Shown piece by piece: positions 1-8,779 of a stretch of 64,000 bases of DNA. This DNA comes from Salininema proteolyticum. Lineage in GTDB: Bacteria; Actinomycetota; Actinomycetes; Mycobacteriales; Micromonosporaceae. The notes beneath the pieces were generated by a model that saw only the letters and a list, made by a program, of their open reading frames with translations, had not been told where the DNA came from and made no database searches. The position numbers and the translations under genes are program-made. The number at the start of each line of letters is the position of its first letter. The first letter of the stretch is position 1. The stretch lies in NCBI RefSeq assembly GCF_042685645.1, contig NZ_JBHUNX010000001.1:4712001-4776000 (forward strand), in the 5' to 3' direction.

Positions 1-1017
1 GTCAAGCGTAACTACGTGCTCAAACGCTTCATCCACTCCCTGGTGACCATTTTCCTGGTCATCACTGGAGTCTTCTTCCTTCTGCGCGCCATGCCCAAGG
101 GGCCCATCGACACCATGGCCGCCACCCTGATCGCGCAGGGAACCCCCTCGGACAGGGCCTACAACATCGCCCGCGCGAGGGTGAACTTCGACCCGGACCA
201 ACCGCTGCTGGTACAGTACTGGGACTATCTGACCAGCGTTTTCAAGGGGGATTTCGGGACGACCCTCACCGGCACGCCCGAACCGGTCCTCGACCGCATC
301 ATGGAGTACCTTCCCTGGACGCTGTTCAGCGTAGGGGTGGGCGTCACCGTCGCGATCGTCGCCGGCCTCTTCATCGGCATGATCCTGGCCTACAAGCGCA
401 ACGGCATCGTCGACCAGATCGTCACCCCCATCGCGGGCATCATGGCCGCGGTTCCCAACTACCTGTTCCTCGCCATCATCATCCTCGTCGGATCCGTATC
501 GCTCGGCCTCTTCGACTACGCGAGCATGCAAGGGCGACTCTCCTTGTACGTGGAACCGGGGTTCAACCTCACCTTCTTCGGCGATGCGCTCTACCACGCG
601 ATGCTCCCCATCATCGCCTACGCCATCACGGTGGCCGGCGGCTGGATCCTCACCATGAAGTCCACGACCGCCGAAGTCATGGGCGAGGAGTATGTGACAG
701 TCGCCCGCGCCCGCGGCCTCAAAGAGGGCCGCATCCGCACCATGTACGTCGGTCGCAACGCTCTCCTGCCGGTGGTCCCGCAGATCGCCCTGGCGCTCGG
801 AACCGTCGTCGGCGGTGCGATCGTCGTGGAACAGCTCATGCAGTACCGCGGTTCCGGCCAGATGTTCTACGAGGCGATCCGTTCCAAGGACTATCCGGTC
901 GTGCAGGGCTTCACCATCTTCCTCACCGCGTCGGTGGTCTTCGCCAACTTCTTGGTGGACGTCCTCAACTCCCGGCTCGACCCCCGCATCCGCCTCGGTG
1001 ACAAGGAGAGCAAGTAA
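1..1017 (+). CDS. Peptide ABC transporter permease, DppB/OppB type (start possibly outside window)
   Basis: Inner-membrane permease of a dipeptide/oligopeptide importer. About six hydrophobic helices are visible, and the EAA-type loop lies in the stretch containing EEYVTVARARGLKEGRI, where the ATPases dock. The N-terminus (FIHSLVTIFLVITGVFFLLRA) is the usual DppB membrane anchor. The frame is open from base 1 (V-K-R-N-Y before the GTG at 16), so the true start may lie just upstream of the window. From GTG 16 the product is 333 residues, normal for the family. The stop overlaps the start of the next permease (TAATGA at 1015-1020), consistent with one operon running to about 8779. Family assignment is secure; the substrate is not. 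Confidence 0.93.
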   Translation, partial: VKRNYVLKRFIHSLVTIFLVITGVFFLLRAMPKGPIDTMAATLIAQGTPSDRAYNIARARVNFDPDQPLLVQYWDYLTSVFKGDFGTTLTGTPEPVLDRIMEYLPWTLFSVGVGVTVAIVAGLFIGMILAYKRNGIVDQIVTPIAGIMAAVPNYLFLAIIILVGSVSLGLFDYASMQGRLSLYVEPGFNLTFFGDALYHAMLPIIAYAITVAGGWILTMKSTTAEVMGEEYVTVARARGLKEGRIRTMYVGRNALLPVVPQIALALGTVVGGAIVVEQLMQYRGSGQMFYEAIRSKDYPVVQGFTIFLTASVVFANFLVDVLNSRLDPRIRLGDKESK

Positions 1018-1895
1018 TGACCGCCACCGCTCCCGAGAAAGAGCCCGGGATCGCCAAAAGGATGTACCTCGGGCTGACACGCTCCAAGGCCGGCTTCGTC
1101 GGAGCCCTGCTCCTCGCGTTCGTCCTCGGCGTCGCCTATATCGGGCCGTTCTTCGTCGGCTGGGACAACCCGCAGGTACTGCGCAATCCCTGGGCCCCGC
1201 CTTCCTCCGAACACTGGCTGGGAACCAACAACTTCGGCCAGGACGTCTTTCAGCAGACCATCCTGGGGGGTCTGCAGCCGATCACGATCGGAATCTTCGC
1301 CGGCGCCATAGCACTGGTGGTGGCGATCGTCCTGGGATCCCTGGCCGGATATCTGCGCGGCTGGTTCGACACCTTGATCCTCTATATAACGGACATGATC
1401 GTCACCATCCCGGCGCTGATCGTCGTGTTGCTGCTGATCTCCTTCCTGGGCAACCTGAACCCCTGGCAGGTCGGCCTCGTCATCGGTCTCACCGCTTGGC
1501 CGTACCTGACTCGCGCCATTCGAGCGCAGGTCATGTCGCTTAAAGAGCGCGAGTTCGTGGAGGCGGCGAAGCTCCAGGAGGTGGGCACGGCCCGGATCCT
1601 CTTCGTCGACATCGTGCCGAACATGGTCGGATTCCTGGCCATCAGCTTCGTGCAGGCGATCAACCTGGCCATCTACAGCCTCGTCGGCATGTACGTGCTG
1701 GGACTGCTGCCGCCGAACGAGAACAACTGGGGTGTCATGGTCAACGAGGGCTGGCAGAGGAACGCCTTCCTTCACACCACCGGCCTCCTCTACATCCTCA
1801 TACCCCTGCTTCTGATCGTTCTGTTCACCGTCGCGCTGGTGACCGTCCAGCGCTCGTTGGAGCAGGTCTTCAACCCCCGCCTGAGGGAAAGGTAG
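1017..1895 (+). CDS. Peptide ABC transporter permease, DppC/OppC type
   Basis: Second permease of the importer, 292 residues. It has the DppC layout: a cytoplasmic N-terminus, one helix, a periplasmic-type segment carrying the family-typical ehWLGTNNFGQDVF motif, then five further helices. The EAA loop (REFVEAAKLQEVG) follows around residue 180. It starts one base after the upstream stop begins and pairs with the DppB-type gene to form the membrane channel. Its ATG overlaps the previous TAA, which supports translational coupling. Identity as an oligopeptide-type permease is clear from the motifs; the transported compound cannot be read from the sequence. Confidence 0.94.
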   Translation: MTATAPEKEPGIAKRMYLGLTRSKAGFVGALLLAFVLGVAYIGPFFVGWDNPQVLRNPWAPPSSEHWLGTNNFGQDVFQQTILGGLQPITIGIFAGAIALVVAIVLGSLAGYLRGWFDTLILYITDMIVTIPALIVVLLLISFLGNLNPWQVGLVIGLTAWPYLTRAIRAQVMSLKEREFVEAAKLQEVGTARILFVDIVPNMVGFLAISFVQAINLAIYSLVGMYVLGLLPPNENNWGVMVNEGWQRNAFLHTTGLLYILIPLLLIVLFTVALVTVQRSLEQVFNPRLRER

Positions 1896-1902
1896 GACAG
1901 CC

Positions 1903-2946
1903 ATGAGTTCGGAAAAGCCGATCCTCTCGGTACGGAATCTTCAGATCGCCTACCAGACGGGAAAGAACAGCCGCGTAGTCGCCGCCGATGACATCAGCTT
2001 CGACCTCTATCCCGGTCAGTCGATGGCCCTGGTGGGAGAGTCGGGCTGTGGAAAGACCACCCTCGGCCTGGGACTGCTGCGGCTGTTGCCCAAGCTCGGC
2101 CGTATTCCGCAGGGCGAGGCGATCTTCCGTCTCAAAGACGGGCGTGAAGTCGACATCATGAAGCTCAACGAGAAAGAGCTCCGCGAGTTCCGCTGGACCG
2201 AGGCGGCCATGGTGTTCCAAGGTGCGATGAACGCCTTCAACCCGGTCATCAAGATCGGTGCGCACTTCGCGGACACGCTCCGGGACCACAGCGCCAAGCG
2301 CCTGAGCCGCAGGGATATCGAGAAGCGCGCGACCGAGCTGCTGCACCGAGTCCGCCTGGACCCGCAGCGAGTGCTCAACTCCTACCCTCACGAACTGTCG
2401 GGAGGGATGAAGCAGCGAGCCTTGATCGCCCTGGCACTGGCCCTCGACCCGCAGGTACTCGTGCTCGACGAGCCGACGACGGCGCTGGACCTGCTGACTC
2501 AGCGAGGCATTGTCGAACAGCTTCACGACCTGCGCCAGGAATTCGGGTTCACGATGATCTTCGTGACCCACGACCTCGGGCTCGCCGCAGAGATGGCCGA
2601 CCGCGTCTCCACCATGTACGCCGGAAGGATCATCGAGACGGGCAACGCCGAGGACATCTTCTACAACCCGAAGCACCCCTATACGGCGGGTCTCATCAAC
2701 GCGGTCCTCCCCGTTCAGGGCGACATCCGAAACCTCAGTTCCATTCCCGGCTCCCCGCCGGGGTTGGACTCCCTGCCGAAGGGCTGCACCTTCAACCCCC
2801 GCTGCGACTACGCGACCGGAGAGTGCCGTTCGGGCATACCGTCCCTCGAGACGCTGGTCGAGCGCGGCCAAGGGCTCTCCCATACCGTCCGCTGCCTGCA
2901 CTCCGAGCAGGTCGAGTTCCGAGGAAGGATGAACGCCGATGCCTGA
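1903..2946 (+). CDS. Peptide ABC transporter ATP-binding protein, OppD/DppD type
   Basis: Cytoplasmic ATPase of 347 residues. Walker A (GESGCGKTT) is at residues 45-53, the signature LSGGMKQR at about 165-172, Walker B (VLVLDEPTT) at about 186-194 and the H-loop VTHDLG at about 221. The C-terminal oligopeptide-transporter tail with NPRC...C cysteines (C-T-F-N-P-R-C near residue 300) is typical of OppD/DppD. The ATG is preceded by GGAAAGG overlapping the upstream stop. It overlaps the following ATPase by 8 bp, so the two subunits are probably translated together and form the nucleotide-binding heterodimer. Confidence 0.95.
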   Translation: MSSEKPILSVRNLQIAYQTGKNSRVVAADDISFDLYPGQSMALVGESGCGKTTLGLGLLRLLPKLGRIPQGEAIFRLKDGREVDIMKLNEKELREFRWTEAAMVFQGAMNAFNPVIKIGAHFADTLRDHSAKRLSRRDIEKRATELLHRVRLDPQRVLNSYPHELSGGMKQRALIALALALDPQVLVLDEPTTALDLLTQRGIVEQLHDLRQEFGFTMIFVTHDLGLAAEMADRVSTMYAGRIIETGNAEDIFYNPKHPYTAGLINAVLPVQGDIRNLSSIPGSPPGLDSLPKGCTFNPRCDYATGECRSGIPSLETLVERGQGLSHTVRCLHSEQVEFRGRMNADA

Positions 2947-3952
2947 GCCGATTCTGCGACTCAAGGGACTCGAACAGGTCTTCCAGACCCGCAAGGGCGC
3001 TGTACCCGCCGTGGGCGGTGTCGATATCGACATCACCCCGGGCAAGGTGGTCTGCGTCGTGGGCGAGTCCGGCTGTGGCAAGACCACCACGGCCCGGGCC
3101 GCCGCCGGACTGGCGCGCCCCACAGGCGGGTCGGTCGAGTACCAGGGACGGGATGTCTACTCGCTCAAGGGAGCCGCCTACAAGGACTTCCGCATGGGCG
3201 TGCAGTACATCCACCAGGACCCCTATGCGGCGCTCAACCCGATCCGCACGGTCCTCTCGAGTTTGACGGCGGGATTGCGCAGGCACCGCGTGGTCACGAC
3301 CAAGAAGCAGGCGCGCCAACGAGCGGCCGAACTGCTCGAACTGGTGGACCTGACTCCGCCGGAGACATACCTCGACAAACACCCCAACCAGATGTCGGGA
3401 GGACAGCGCCAACGCGTGAACGTGGCGAGGGCGCTGGCTCTGGACCCGAAGGTGATCATCGCCGACGAGCCCACCTCGATGCTCGACGTCTCCATCCGCG
3501 TCAGCCTTCTGAACACCATGAGCCGCCTCCGCGACGACCTCGGAGTCGGCTTCATGATGATCACCCACGACCTCGCGGTCGCCAAGTACTTCGCCTGGGA
3601 CGGCGAGATAGCCGTCATGTACCTGGGCAAGGTCGTCGAGAAGGGGCCGACCCCCCAGATCATCAACGACCCGCAACACCCCTACACCAAGGCGCTCATC
3701 GCCGCCGTCTGCGAGCCGGACCCCCGGTTGGCCAAGAGCGGCGATAAATCCGGTGGCCTGCGCAGCGCGGAGATCCCCGATCTCACCGATCTCCCCTCCG
3801 GCTGCAGCTTCCACCCGCGGTGCCCGCTCTTCAAGAGCGGAGACTGCGACACTGTGACCCCGCCTCTGGCCGAACTGGACGGAAAGAGGCGACTGGCCTG
3901 CACCGTGGTCTCGCGGGATCACGCACAGGCGGCGGAGAAGGTGGCCTCGTGA
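2939..3952 (+). CDS. Peptide ABC transporter ATP-binding protein, OppF/DppF type
   Basis: Second ATPase, 337 residues. Walker A (GESGCGKTT) is at about 41-49, the signature MSGGQRQR at about 151-158 and Walker B (VIIADEPTS) at about 172-180. The C-terminal tail contains the FHPRC motif of OppF proteins. Its start overlaps the OppD-type gene and its stop overlaps the GTG of a small membrane peptide gene (GTGA at 3949-3952). It should pair with the upstream ATPase to drive import. No unusual substitutions were seen in the nucleotide-binding motifs. Confidence 0.95.
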   Translation: MPEPILRLKGLEQVFQTRKGAVPAVGGVDIDITPGKVVCVVGESGCGKTTTARAAAGLARPTGGSVEYQGRDVYSLKGAAYKDFRMGVQYIHQDPYAALNPIRTVLSSLTAGLRRHRVVTTKKQARQRAAELLELVDLTPPETYLDKHPNQMSGGQRQRVNVARALALDPKVIIADEPTSMLDVSIRVSLLNTMSRLRDDLGVGFMMITHDLAVAKYFAWDGEIAVMYLGKVVEKGPTPQIINDPQHPYTKALIAAVCEPDPRLAKSGDKSGGLRSAEIPDLTDLPSGCSFHPRCPLFKSGDCDTVTPPLAELDGKRRLACTVVSRDHAQAAEKVAS

Positions 3953-4137
3953 TCACGCTGATCGCGCGGTCCGGAATGGTCATGGGAGTGCTCCTGGCGC
4001 TGCTGGGCGGCCTCTCCGCGTGGTACCACCCCGCTGGAAGCGCCGAGTTCACGCTGAGCGCAGCGACGTGCGGACTCGGGGTCTTCCTTCTCATCGTGTG
4101 TGTTATTTCAATTCTGATCGAAAGGAAGAGGCAATGA
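3949..4137 (+). CDS. Small membrane peptide between the ATPase and binding-protein genes
   Basis: A 62-residue product starting at GTG 3949, which overlaps the stop of the OppF-type gene by four bases. Its own stop overlaps the ATG of the first binding-protein gene (ATGA at 4134-4137). Two hydrophobic segments are visible (residues about 7-25 and 38-56), followed by a basic tail ERKRQ, so it should be an integral membrane peptide with both ends on one side. Double translational coupling inside the operon argues that it is a real gene. I do not recognise a family; an accessory subunit of the importer is only an inference. Confidence 0.65.
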   Translation: MITLIARSGMVMGVLLALLGGLSAWYHPAGSAEFTLSAATCGLGVFLLIVCVISILIERKRQ

Positions 4138-5933
4138 CCTCTCAGAAATTCGAGATGTCCCGCCGCCGTCTGATGCAGACGGCGGGCCTGGGAGCCGCCG
4201 GCGTCGCCGGCGCCGGCGTCCTCAGCGCCTGCAAGGCCGACAGCCCGGGCGGTGGCGGCAGCGGCGAGCGTCGTGGAACCTTCACCATGGTCGCCGACAT
4301 GACTCCGGACGCCCAGCACAAGAACCCGCTGAACGAAGAAGACGCGCTCCTGGTCTACCAGGCCATCGCCCCCCTCTTCTACCCCAAGATCTCCAACTTC
4401 AACTGGTCCACCGGCGAGTACATCCCCATGCTCGGCGAAGTCAGCATGGACGAAGACGCCAAGCTCCTGACGATCAAGGTGAAGGAGGGGATCAAGTGGA
4501 CCGACGGCAATGACGTGACCGCGGCCGACGTAGAGGGCGCCCTCCTCATGGACTGGGCGAACTCTGACGTCAACAACCCCACTTGGCCGTACGTCGACGG
4601 CATCGAGGTGGTCGACGAGCAGACCGTCGAGGTCTCCTTCTCCACCTACTTCGACCGTATCGAGTACTGGGCGGCGGTTCGCCCCGCCCACTCGTCGGTC
4701 CGGTACGCGGACAATATCGCCGAGGCGAGGGAGCTCTTCGAGCAGGGAACCGACGCCTGGGGTTCGGACGCGCAGTCCGAGTACATGGCGAACCTGGCCA
4801 ACTTGAACTTCGAGGACTGGATCAGCTGCGGACCCTACAAGTTCGAGAGCCAGAACGACAACACGGTGGTCTTCACCCACAACCCGGACGGCCTGTTCGC
4901 CGACCAGGTCATGTTCGAGAAGGTCGCGGCCCGGGCCGCGGGCAACACCGACGTTCTGAACTTCATCCAGACGGGAGAGGTCGACTACTCGACGAACGTC
5001 GTCTCTCCGAGCGACCGCGAGGCGCTGCTGGGGATCGATGGTGTGGAGCAGCTGGAGCACAAGGCCCTCACCGGTGCCGGCATCGCTCTCAGCAACACCA
5101 GGCACCCGGAGCTGGCCGACTACAATGTCCGAAAGGCCATCCTGCACGCCATGGACCGTGACGGCATCTCCCAGGTGGCGCTCGGTGCGGACGGATTCAC
5201 GCCGAACCACTACGACTCCGGTTACCCGGTCCTCCACACCGAGGAACTCGTGTCGGACCTGGACGGCCTCACCTACTACGACTACGACCTGGACAAGGCG
5301 ACGAAGGCCATGGAGGCGGCCGGCTGGGAGAAGGACGGCGACAAGTGGGTCGACCCGAACGGCGAGACCAAGAAGTACGCCCTGATCGCTCCCGAAGGCT
5401 GGAACGACTGGATCGACGCCGCCACGGCCGCCGCCAAGCAGCTCCAGGAGTTCGGCCTCAACGTCGAGTTCCAGACCGTTCCCCACGCGGACATCGCCGA
5501 CATGTGGGTGTCCGGTGAGTACGACATGACCATGCGCCACTGGGGCAGCCCCTTCCGCCCGATGTACTCGGGATCGGGCGAGTTCGCCTTCCTCATCGAG
5601 AACCTCGGAACGAAGTCCGAGCCCGGGATGGGGGTCGAGACCGAGAAGGTCGAGACCGAGGCCTATGGAGAGGTCAATGTCCGGGACATCTACGAGGACG
5701 CGAGTTCCAACCCGGACGAGGAGAAGCTGAAGGAGGCCAACGAGAAGCTGGCCGTCATCTTCAACGAGACTCTGCCGCGCCTGCCTCTCTGGGAGGACCG
5801 GCACCTCACGCAGTACCGGACCGGGAACAACATCGGCAAGGTCGAGATCGACGCCGGCCTGGCCGACAACGACCCGACTCGGGACAATCCGCTCGTCCTC
5901 GCGCTTCTGAACGGAAAAGTGACTCCGGTCTAG
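4134..5933 (+). CDS. Peptide ABC transporter substrate-binding lipoprotein 1 (Tat-type signal)
   Basis: Extracellular solute-binding protein family 5, 599 residues from ATG 4134. The N-terminus carries a twin-arginine motif (SRRRLMQ, residues 9-15), a hydrophobic stretch and a lipobox ending LSAC with lipidated Cys33. A Gly/Ser-rich linker follows before the binding fold. Family hallmarks include the WTDGNDVTAADV segment and a VRKAILHAMDRDGI segment. The mature protein is notably acidic. It is closely similar over its whole length to the next binding protein, so the pair arose by tandem duplication. A hairpin with a T-rich tail follows at 5959-5995, so part of the transcript may end here, leaving the second binding protein at lower abundance. 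Confidence 0.94.
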   Translation: MTSQKFEMSRRRLMQTAGLGAAGVAGAGVLSACKADSPGGGGSGERRGTFTMVADMTPDAQHKNPLNEEDALLVYQAIAPLFYPKISNFNWSTGEYIPMLGEVSMDEDAKLLTIKVKEGIKWTDGNDVTAADVEGALLMDWANSDVNNPTWPYVDGIEVVDEQTVEVSFSTYFDRIEYWAAVRPAHSSVRYADNIAEARELFEQGTDAWGSDAQSEYMANLANLNFEDWISCGPYKFESQNDNTVVFTHNPDGLFADQVMFEKVAARAAGNTDVLNFIQTGEVDYSTNVVSPSDREALLGIDGVEQLEHKALTGAGIALSNTRHPELADYNVRKAILHAMDRDGISQVALGADGFTPNHYDSGYPVLHTEELVSDLDGLTYYDYDLDKATKAMEAAGWEKDGDKWVDPNGETKKYALIAPEGWNDWIDAATAAAKQLQEFGLNVEFQTVPHADIADMWVSGEYDMTMRHWGSPFRPMYSGSGEFAFLIENLGTKSEPGMGVETEKVETEAYGEVNVRDIYEDASSNPDEEKLKEANEKLAVIFNETLPRLPLWEDRHLTQYRTGNNIGKVEIDAGLADNDPTRDNPLVLALLNGKVTPV

Positions 5934-5958
5934 CACTCACAGGGCTATACCGACACAG

Positions 5959-5995
5959 GGGGCCGGACCCTTCTTGGGCCGGCCCCTTCTCCTTT
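5959..5995 (+). terminator. Hairpin with pyrimidine-rich tail after binding protein 1
   Basis: GGGGCCGG-A-CCC at 5959-5970 pairs with GGGCCGGCCCC at about 5976-5986, leaving one bulged A and a TTCTT loop. A T-rich run (TTCTCCTTT) follows. It lies between the two binding-protein genes and could act as a partial terminator or mRNA-stabilising structure. Confidence 0.6.
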
Positions 5996-6035
5996 AACGA
6001 CATACTCATGTATTCGAAACTGAAAGGTGGAGACA

Positions 6036-7832
6036 ATGCCGTCCCAGAGAATCGAACTCTCCCGCCGACGGCTGGTACAGGCGTCGGGCCTCGGAGCGGC
6101 TGCTCTGGCCGGGGCGGGCGTACTGTCCGGTTGCAAGGCCGATGGAGGGGGATCCGGCGGCGGGCGCGGAGGGCGCTTCACCATGGTCGCCGACATGAAC
6201 CCGGTGAAACAGCACAAGAACCCTCCGATGGAGGATGACGCCCTGCTGGTCAAGCAGGCCATCGCACCGCTCTTCTACCCCAAACCCGCGCTCTATGACT
6301 GGAACTCGGCGGATTACATTCCGATGCTCGCCGAGTCCGTCGATGTGGACGACCAGGCCAAGACCCTCACGTTCGTCCTCCGCCAGGGGGTCGAGTGGAC
6401 CGATGGGGAGTCCGTGACAGCGACCGACCTGGCAGGGACGTTCAAGCTGGCCTGGGCCTTGGCCGATTCCTCTGACACCACGTGGCCCTATGTCGACGAG
6501 ATCACGGTCGTGGACGAGCGCACCGTCGAACTGGCGCTGAGCAAAGTGTTCGAAGGCGTCGCCTACAAAGCCGCGACGGCATTGGTCCACTCGTACGCCC
6601 GGTACGGCGAGTTCATGGACCGAGCGGGCGATCTGATGTCCAAGGGTTCCGATTTCTGGGGATCGGACGAGCAGACGGCGTTCACCTCGGAGCTCTCCGA
6701 CCTCTCATTCGAGGACTGGGTCAGCTGCGGACCTTTTCGTTTTCAGGAGCAGTCGGACAACCTCGTCGTATTCGAACTCCACGAGGAGGGGCTTTTCGGA
6801 GACAAGGTCAAGTTTCAGGAAGTGGCCGCGCGGGTCGCGGGGAACACCGACATCCTCCCGTTCTTGCGGTCCGGCGAGATCGACTACGCCACCAACGTCC
6901 TCACCCCGAACGACCGTGAAGCCGTCATGGAGCTCGACGGTGTGGTGGAGTTGGAACACGCGAACTACTCCGGGGGCGGTATCGCCTTGAACAACAACCG
7001 GCATGGGGAATTCGCCGACGTCCGTGTCCGCAAGGCCATGCTGCACGCCATCGACCGCGATGCCGTGGCAGAGGCCGCCGTCGGGTCGTACGGATACACT
7101 GAGAACCACTACGACTCGGGCTATTCCGTCCTCCACACTGAGGAGATCCTGTCCGACACCGGCGAGCTCGTCTACTACGAGTACGATGTGGACAAAGCCG
7201 CCGGCCTGATGGAGGAGGCCGGCTGGTCGAAGGACGGCGGATCGTGGTCGGGCCCTGACGGCAAGGCCAAAAAGTACACGCTCATCGCGCCCGAGGGGTG
7301 GACGGACTGGACGGACGCGGCCACGGCCATCGCGGCGCAGCTACAGGACTTCGGCCTCGACGTGGAGTTCAATCCCGTCCCCCAGGAGGACTTCCTCACG
7401 ATCCTTCCCTCCGGCGAGTACGACATGGCCATCCGCCAGTGGGGCAGCACTCTGCGCCCCATGCCCTCCGGCGCCGCGGAGTGGAACTTCTTCTACGAGA
7501 ACCTTCGGACGAAGGGCGAACCCGGCATGGGCGTCGAAACCGAGGGGATCGAGACGGAGGCGTTCGGGAAGGTGTCCGTGGACGAGATCTACCAGGACGC
7601 CTTCGGATCGGAGGACTACGACGAAATGCTGGCCGCGAACGGGAAGATCGCCCTGATCTTCAACGAGTACCTGCCCCGTCTTCCGATCTGGGAGGGCAAG
7701 CACACCTCGCGGTACCGGATAGGGCTCAACATAGGGTCCGTTGAGGTGGACGACGATTACGCCGACAACAACCCGACTCTGGACAACCAGCTCTTGATCG
7801 CGCTGCTCCAGGGCAAAGTGACGCCGGCCTAG
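6036..7832 (+). CDS. Peptide ABC transporter substrate-binding lipoprotein 2 (tandem paralogue)
   Basis: 598 residues from ATG 6036, which has an AAAGGTGGAG ribosome site just upstream; an in-frame GTG at 6027 is less likely because it lies inside that site. The twin-arginine motif (SRRRLVQ) and lipobox Cys33 (LSGC) match the first paralogue, as do the WTDGESVTATDL and VRKAMLHAIDRDAV segments. Keeping two binding proteins for one permease pair suggests related but distinct ligands, or a ligand the cell takes up from several forms. The stop at 7832 is 8 bp from the formyltransferase-like gene. Membership of family 5 is secure; the ligand is unknown. Confidence 0.93.
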   Translation: MPSQRIELSRRRLVQASGLGAAALAGAGVLSGCKADGGGSGGGRGGRFTMVADMNPVKQHKNPPMEDDALLVKQAIAPLFYPKPALYDWNSADYIPMLAESVDVDDQAKTLTFVLRQGVEWTDGESVTATDLAGTFKLAWALADSSDTTWPYVDEITVVDERTVELALSKVFEGVAYKAATALVHSYARYGEFMDRAGDLMSKGSDFWGSDEQTAFTSELSDLSFEDWVSCGPFRFQEQSDNLVVFELHEEGLFGDKVKFQEVAARVAGNTDILPFLRSGEIDYATNVLTPNDREAVMELDGVVELEHANYSGGGIALNNNRHGEFADVRVRKAMLHAIDRDAVAEAAVGSYGYTENHYDSGYSVLHTEEILSDTGELVYYEYDVDKAAGLMEEAGWSKDGGSWSGPDGKAKKYTLIAPEGWTDWTDAATAIAAQLQDFGLDVEFNPVPQEDFLTILPSGEYDMAIRQWGSTLRPMPSGAAEWNFFYENLRTKGEPGMGVETEGIETEAFGKVSVDEIYQDAFGSEDYDEMLAANGKIALIFNEYLPRLPIWEGKHTSRYRIGLNIGSVEVDDDYADNNPTLDNQLLIALLQGKVTPA

Positions 7833-7840
7833 GGGGCGCG

Positions 7841-8779
7841 ATGAACGATTCCACCCGCTTGGCCCTGGTCACTGGCCACGAGTTCGGACGCCGGGCGTTC
7901 GAGGGAATACTGTCCTCCGAGGAGTACCTGGCGGGGCGCCTGGAAGCTCCGGTCATGATCGGCCTCCCCTCCTCCCGGGCGGGGGGAACGGTCGGGTACC
8001 GCTCGATCGCGGACCTGGCGGAGCAGGAGGGCTCCGACTTCCACGAGGCCGGGGACGGGAGCCTGATCGGACTGTCCGACGTGCTGTCCTCGCACGAACC
8101 GCACTTCATCCTCGTCATAGGCTGGTCCCGACTGGTCCATCCGGAGATCCTTGCCCTCCCCGAAGAACTGCACGGGCGGGACGACGGCCCCCGTCGTTCC
8201 GCGGGGTGCGTCGGCATGCATCCGACCCGCCTTCCGGACGGGCGCGGACAGGCGCCGATCCCGTGGACGGTCATCAAGGGCCGCCGGGAGACCGCACTGT
8301 CGGTCTTCTTCCTGGAGGCGCAGGCCGACACCGGCCCCCTGATCGCCCAGCACGGACTGGAGGTGAGAACCGGTGAAACGGCCTCGTCGCTGTTCCACCG
8401 GTTCGCGCAGGTCCACGGAGAGGCGGGCTCCGCTCTGGCGAGGCAGCTGGCCGCCCGGAGCGTGCCCGCCGAAACGCAGGCCGACGACGACGCCAGCCGG
8501 TGGCCGAAGCGACGGCCCGACGACGGCCGCATCGACCACATGATGTCCGTCGGCGAGGTGGACCGCCTCGTAAGGGCCCTGCTCGGGCCCTACCCGCGGG
8601 CGTTCGCTCCGATAGAGGGCCGGAACATCCCGGTCCGCCGTGTCCGCAGGACCGTGCCGGGGGAGGCGAGCACCGTCGCAGAGGCCGCGGAGGACGTCGT
8701 CAGATTCGGCTGCCGCGACGGTGTCGTCGAGCTAGAACGAGACGACCGTCCGCGGACGTCGACACAGCGGCCTCGGTGA
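7841..8779 (+). CDS. Formyltransferase-fold protein (Fmt-like)
   Basis: 312 residues resembling the 10-formyltetrahydrofolate-dependent formyltransferase family. The region around residues 123-145 (CVGMHPTRLPDGRGQAPI) matches the family HPxxLPxxRGxxPI motif with catalytic-type His127. ADTGPLI supplies Asp163, and WPKRRPDDGRID near residue 220 resembles the start of the C-terminal domain. The position that is usually Asn two residues before the catalytic His is Gly here, seen also in some divergent family members. It starts 8 bp after the second binding-protein gene, so it is probably in the importer operon. It is unlikely to be the housekeeping Fmt; N-formylation of an amino sugar or amino acid in the adjacent pathway is an inference. 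Confidence 0.75.
   Translation: MNDSTRLALVTGHEFGRRAFEGILSSEEYLAGRLEAPVMIGLPSSRAGGTVGYRSIADLAEQEGSDFHEAGDGSLIGLSDVLSSHEPHFILVIGWSRLVHPEILALPEELHGRDDGPRRSAGCVGMHPTRLPDGRGQAPIPWTVIKGRRETALSVFFLEAQADTGPLIAQHGLEVRTGETASSLFHRFAQVHGEAGSALARQLAARSVPAETQADDDASRWPKRRPDDGRIDHMMSVGEVDRLVRALLGPYPRAFAPIEGRNIPVRRVRRTVPGEASTVAEAAEDVVRFGCRDGVVELERDDRPRTSTQRPR

Noticed and set aside
7841..8779. Housekeeping methionyl-tRNA formyltransferase
   Set aside because: No def or rsmB neighbour, altered catalytic Asn region, and position in a peptide importer operon.
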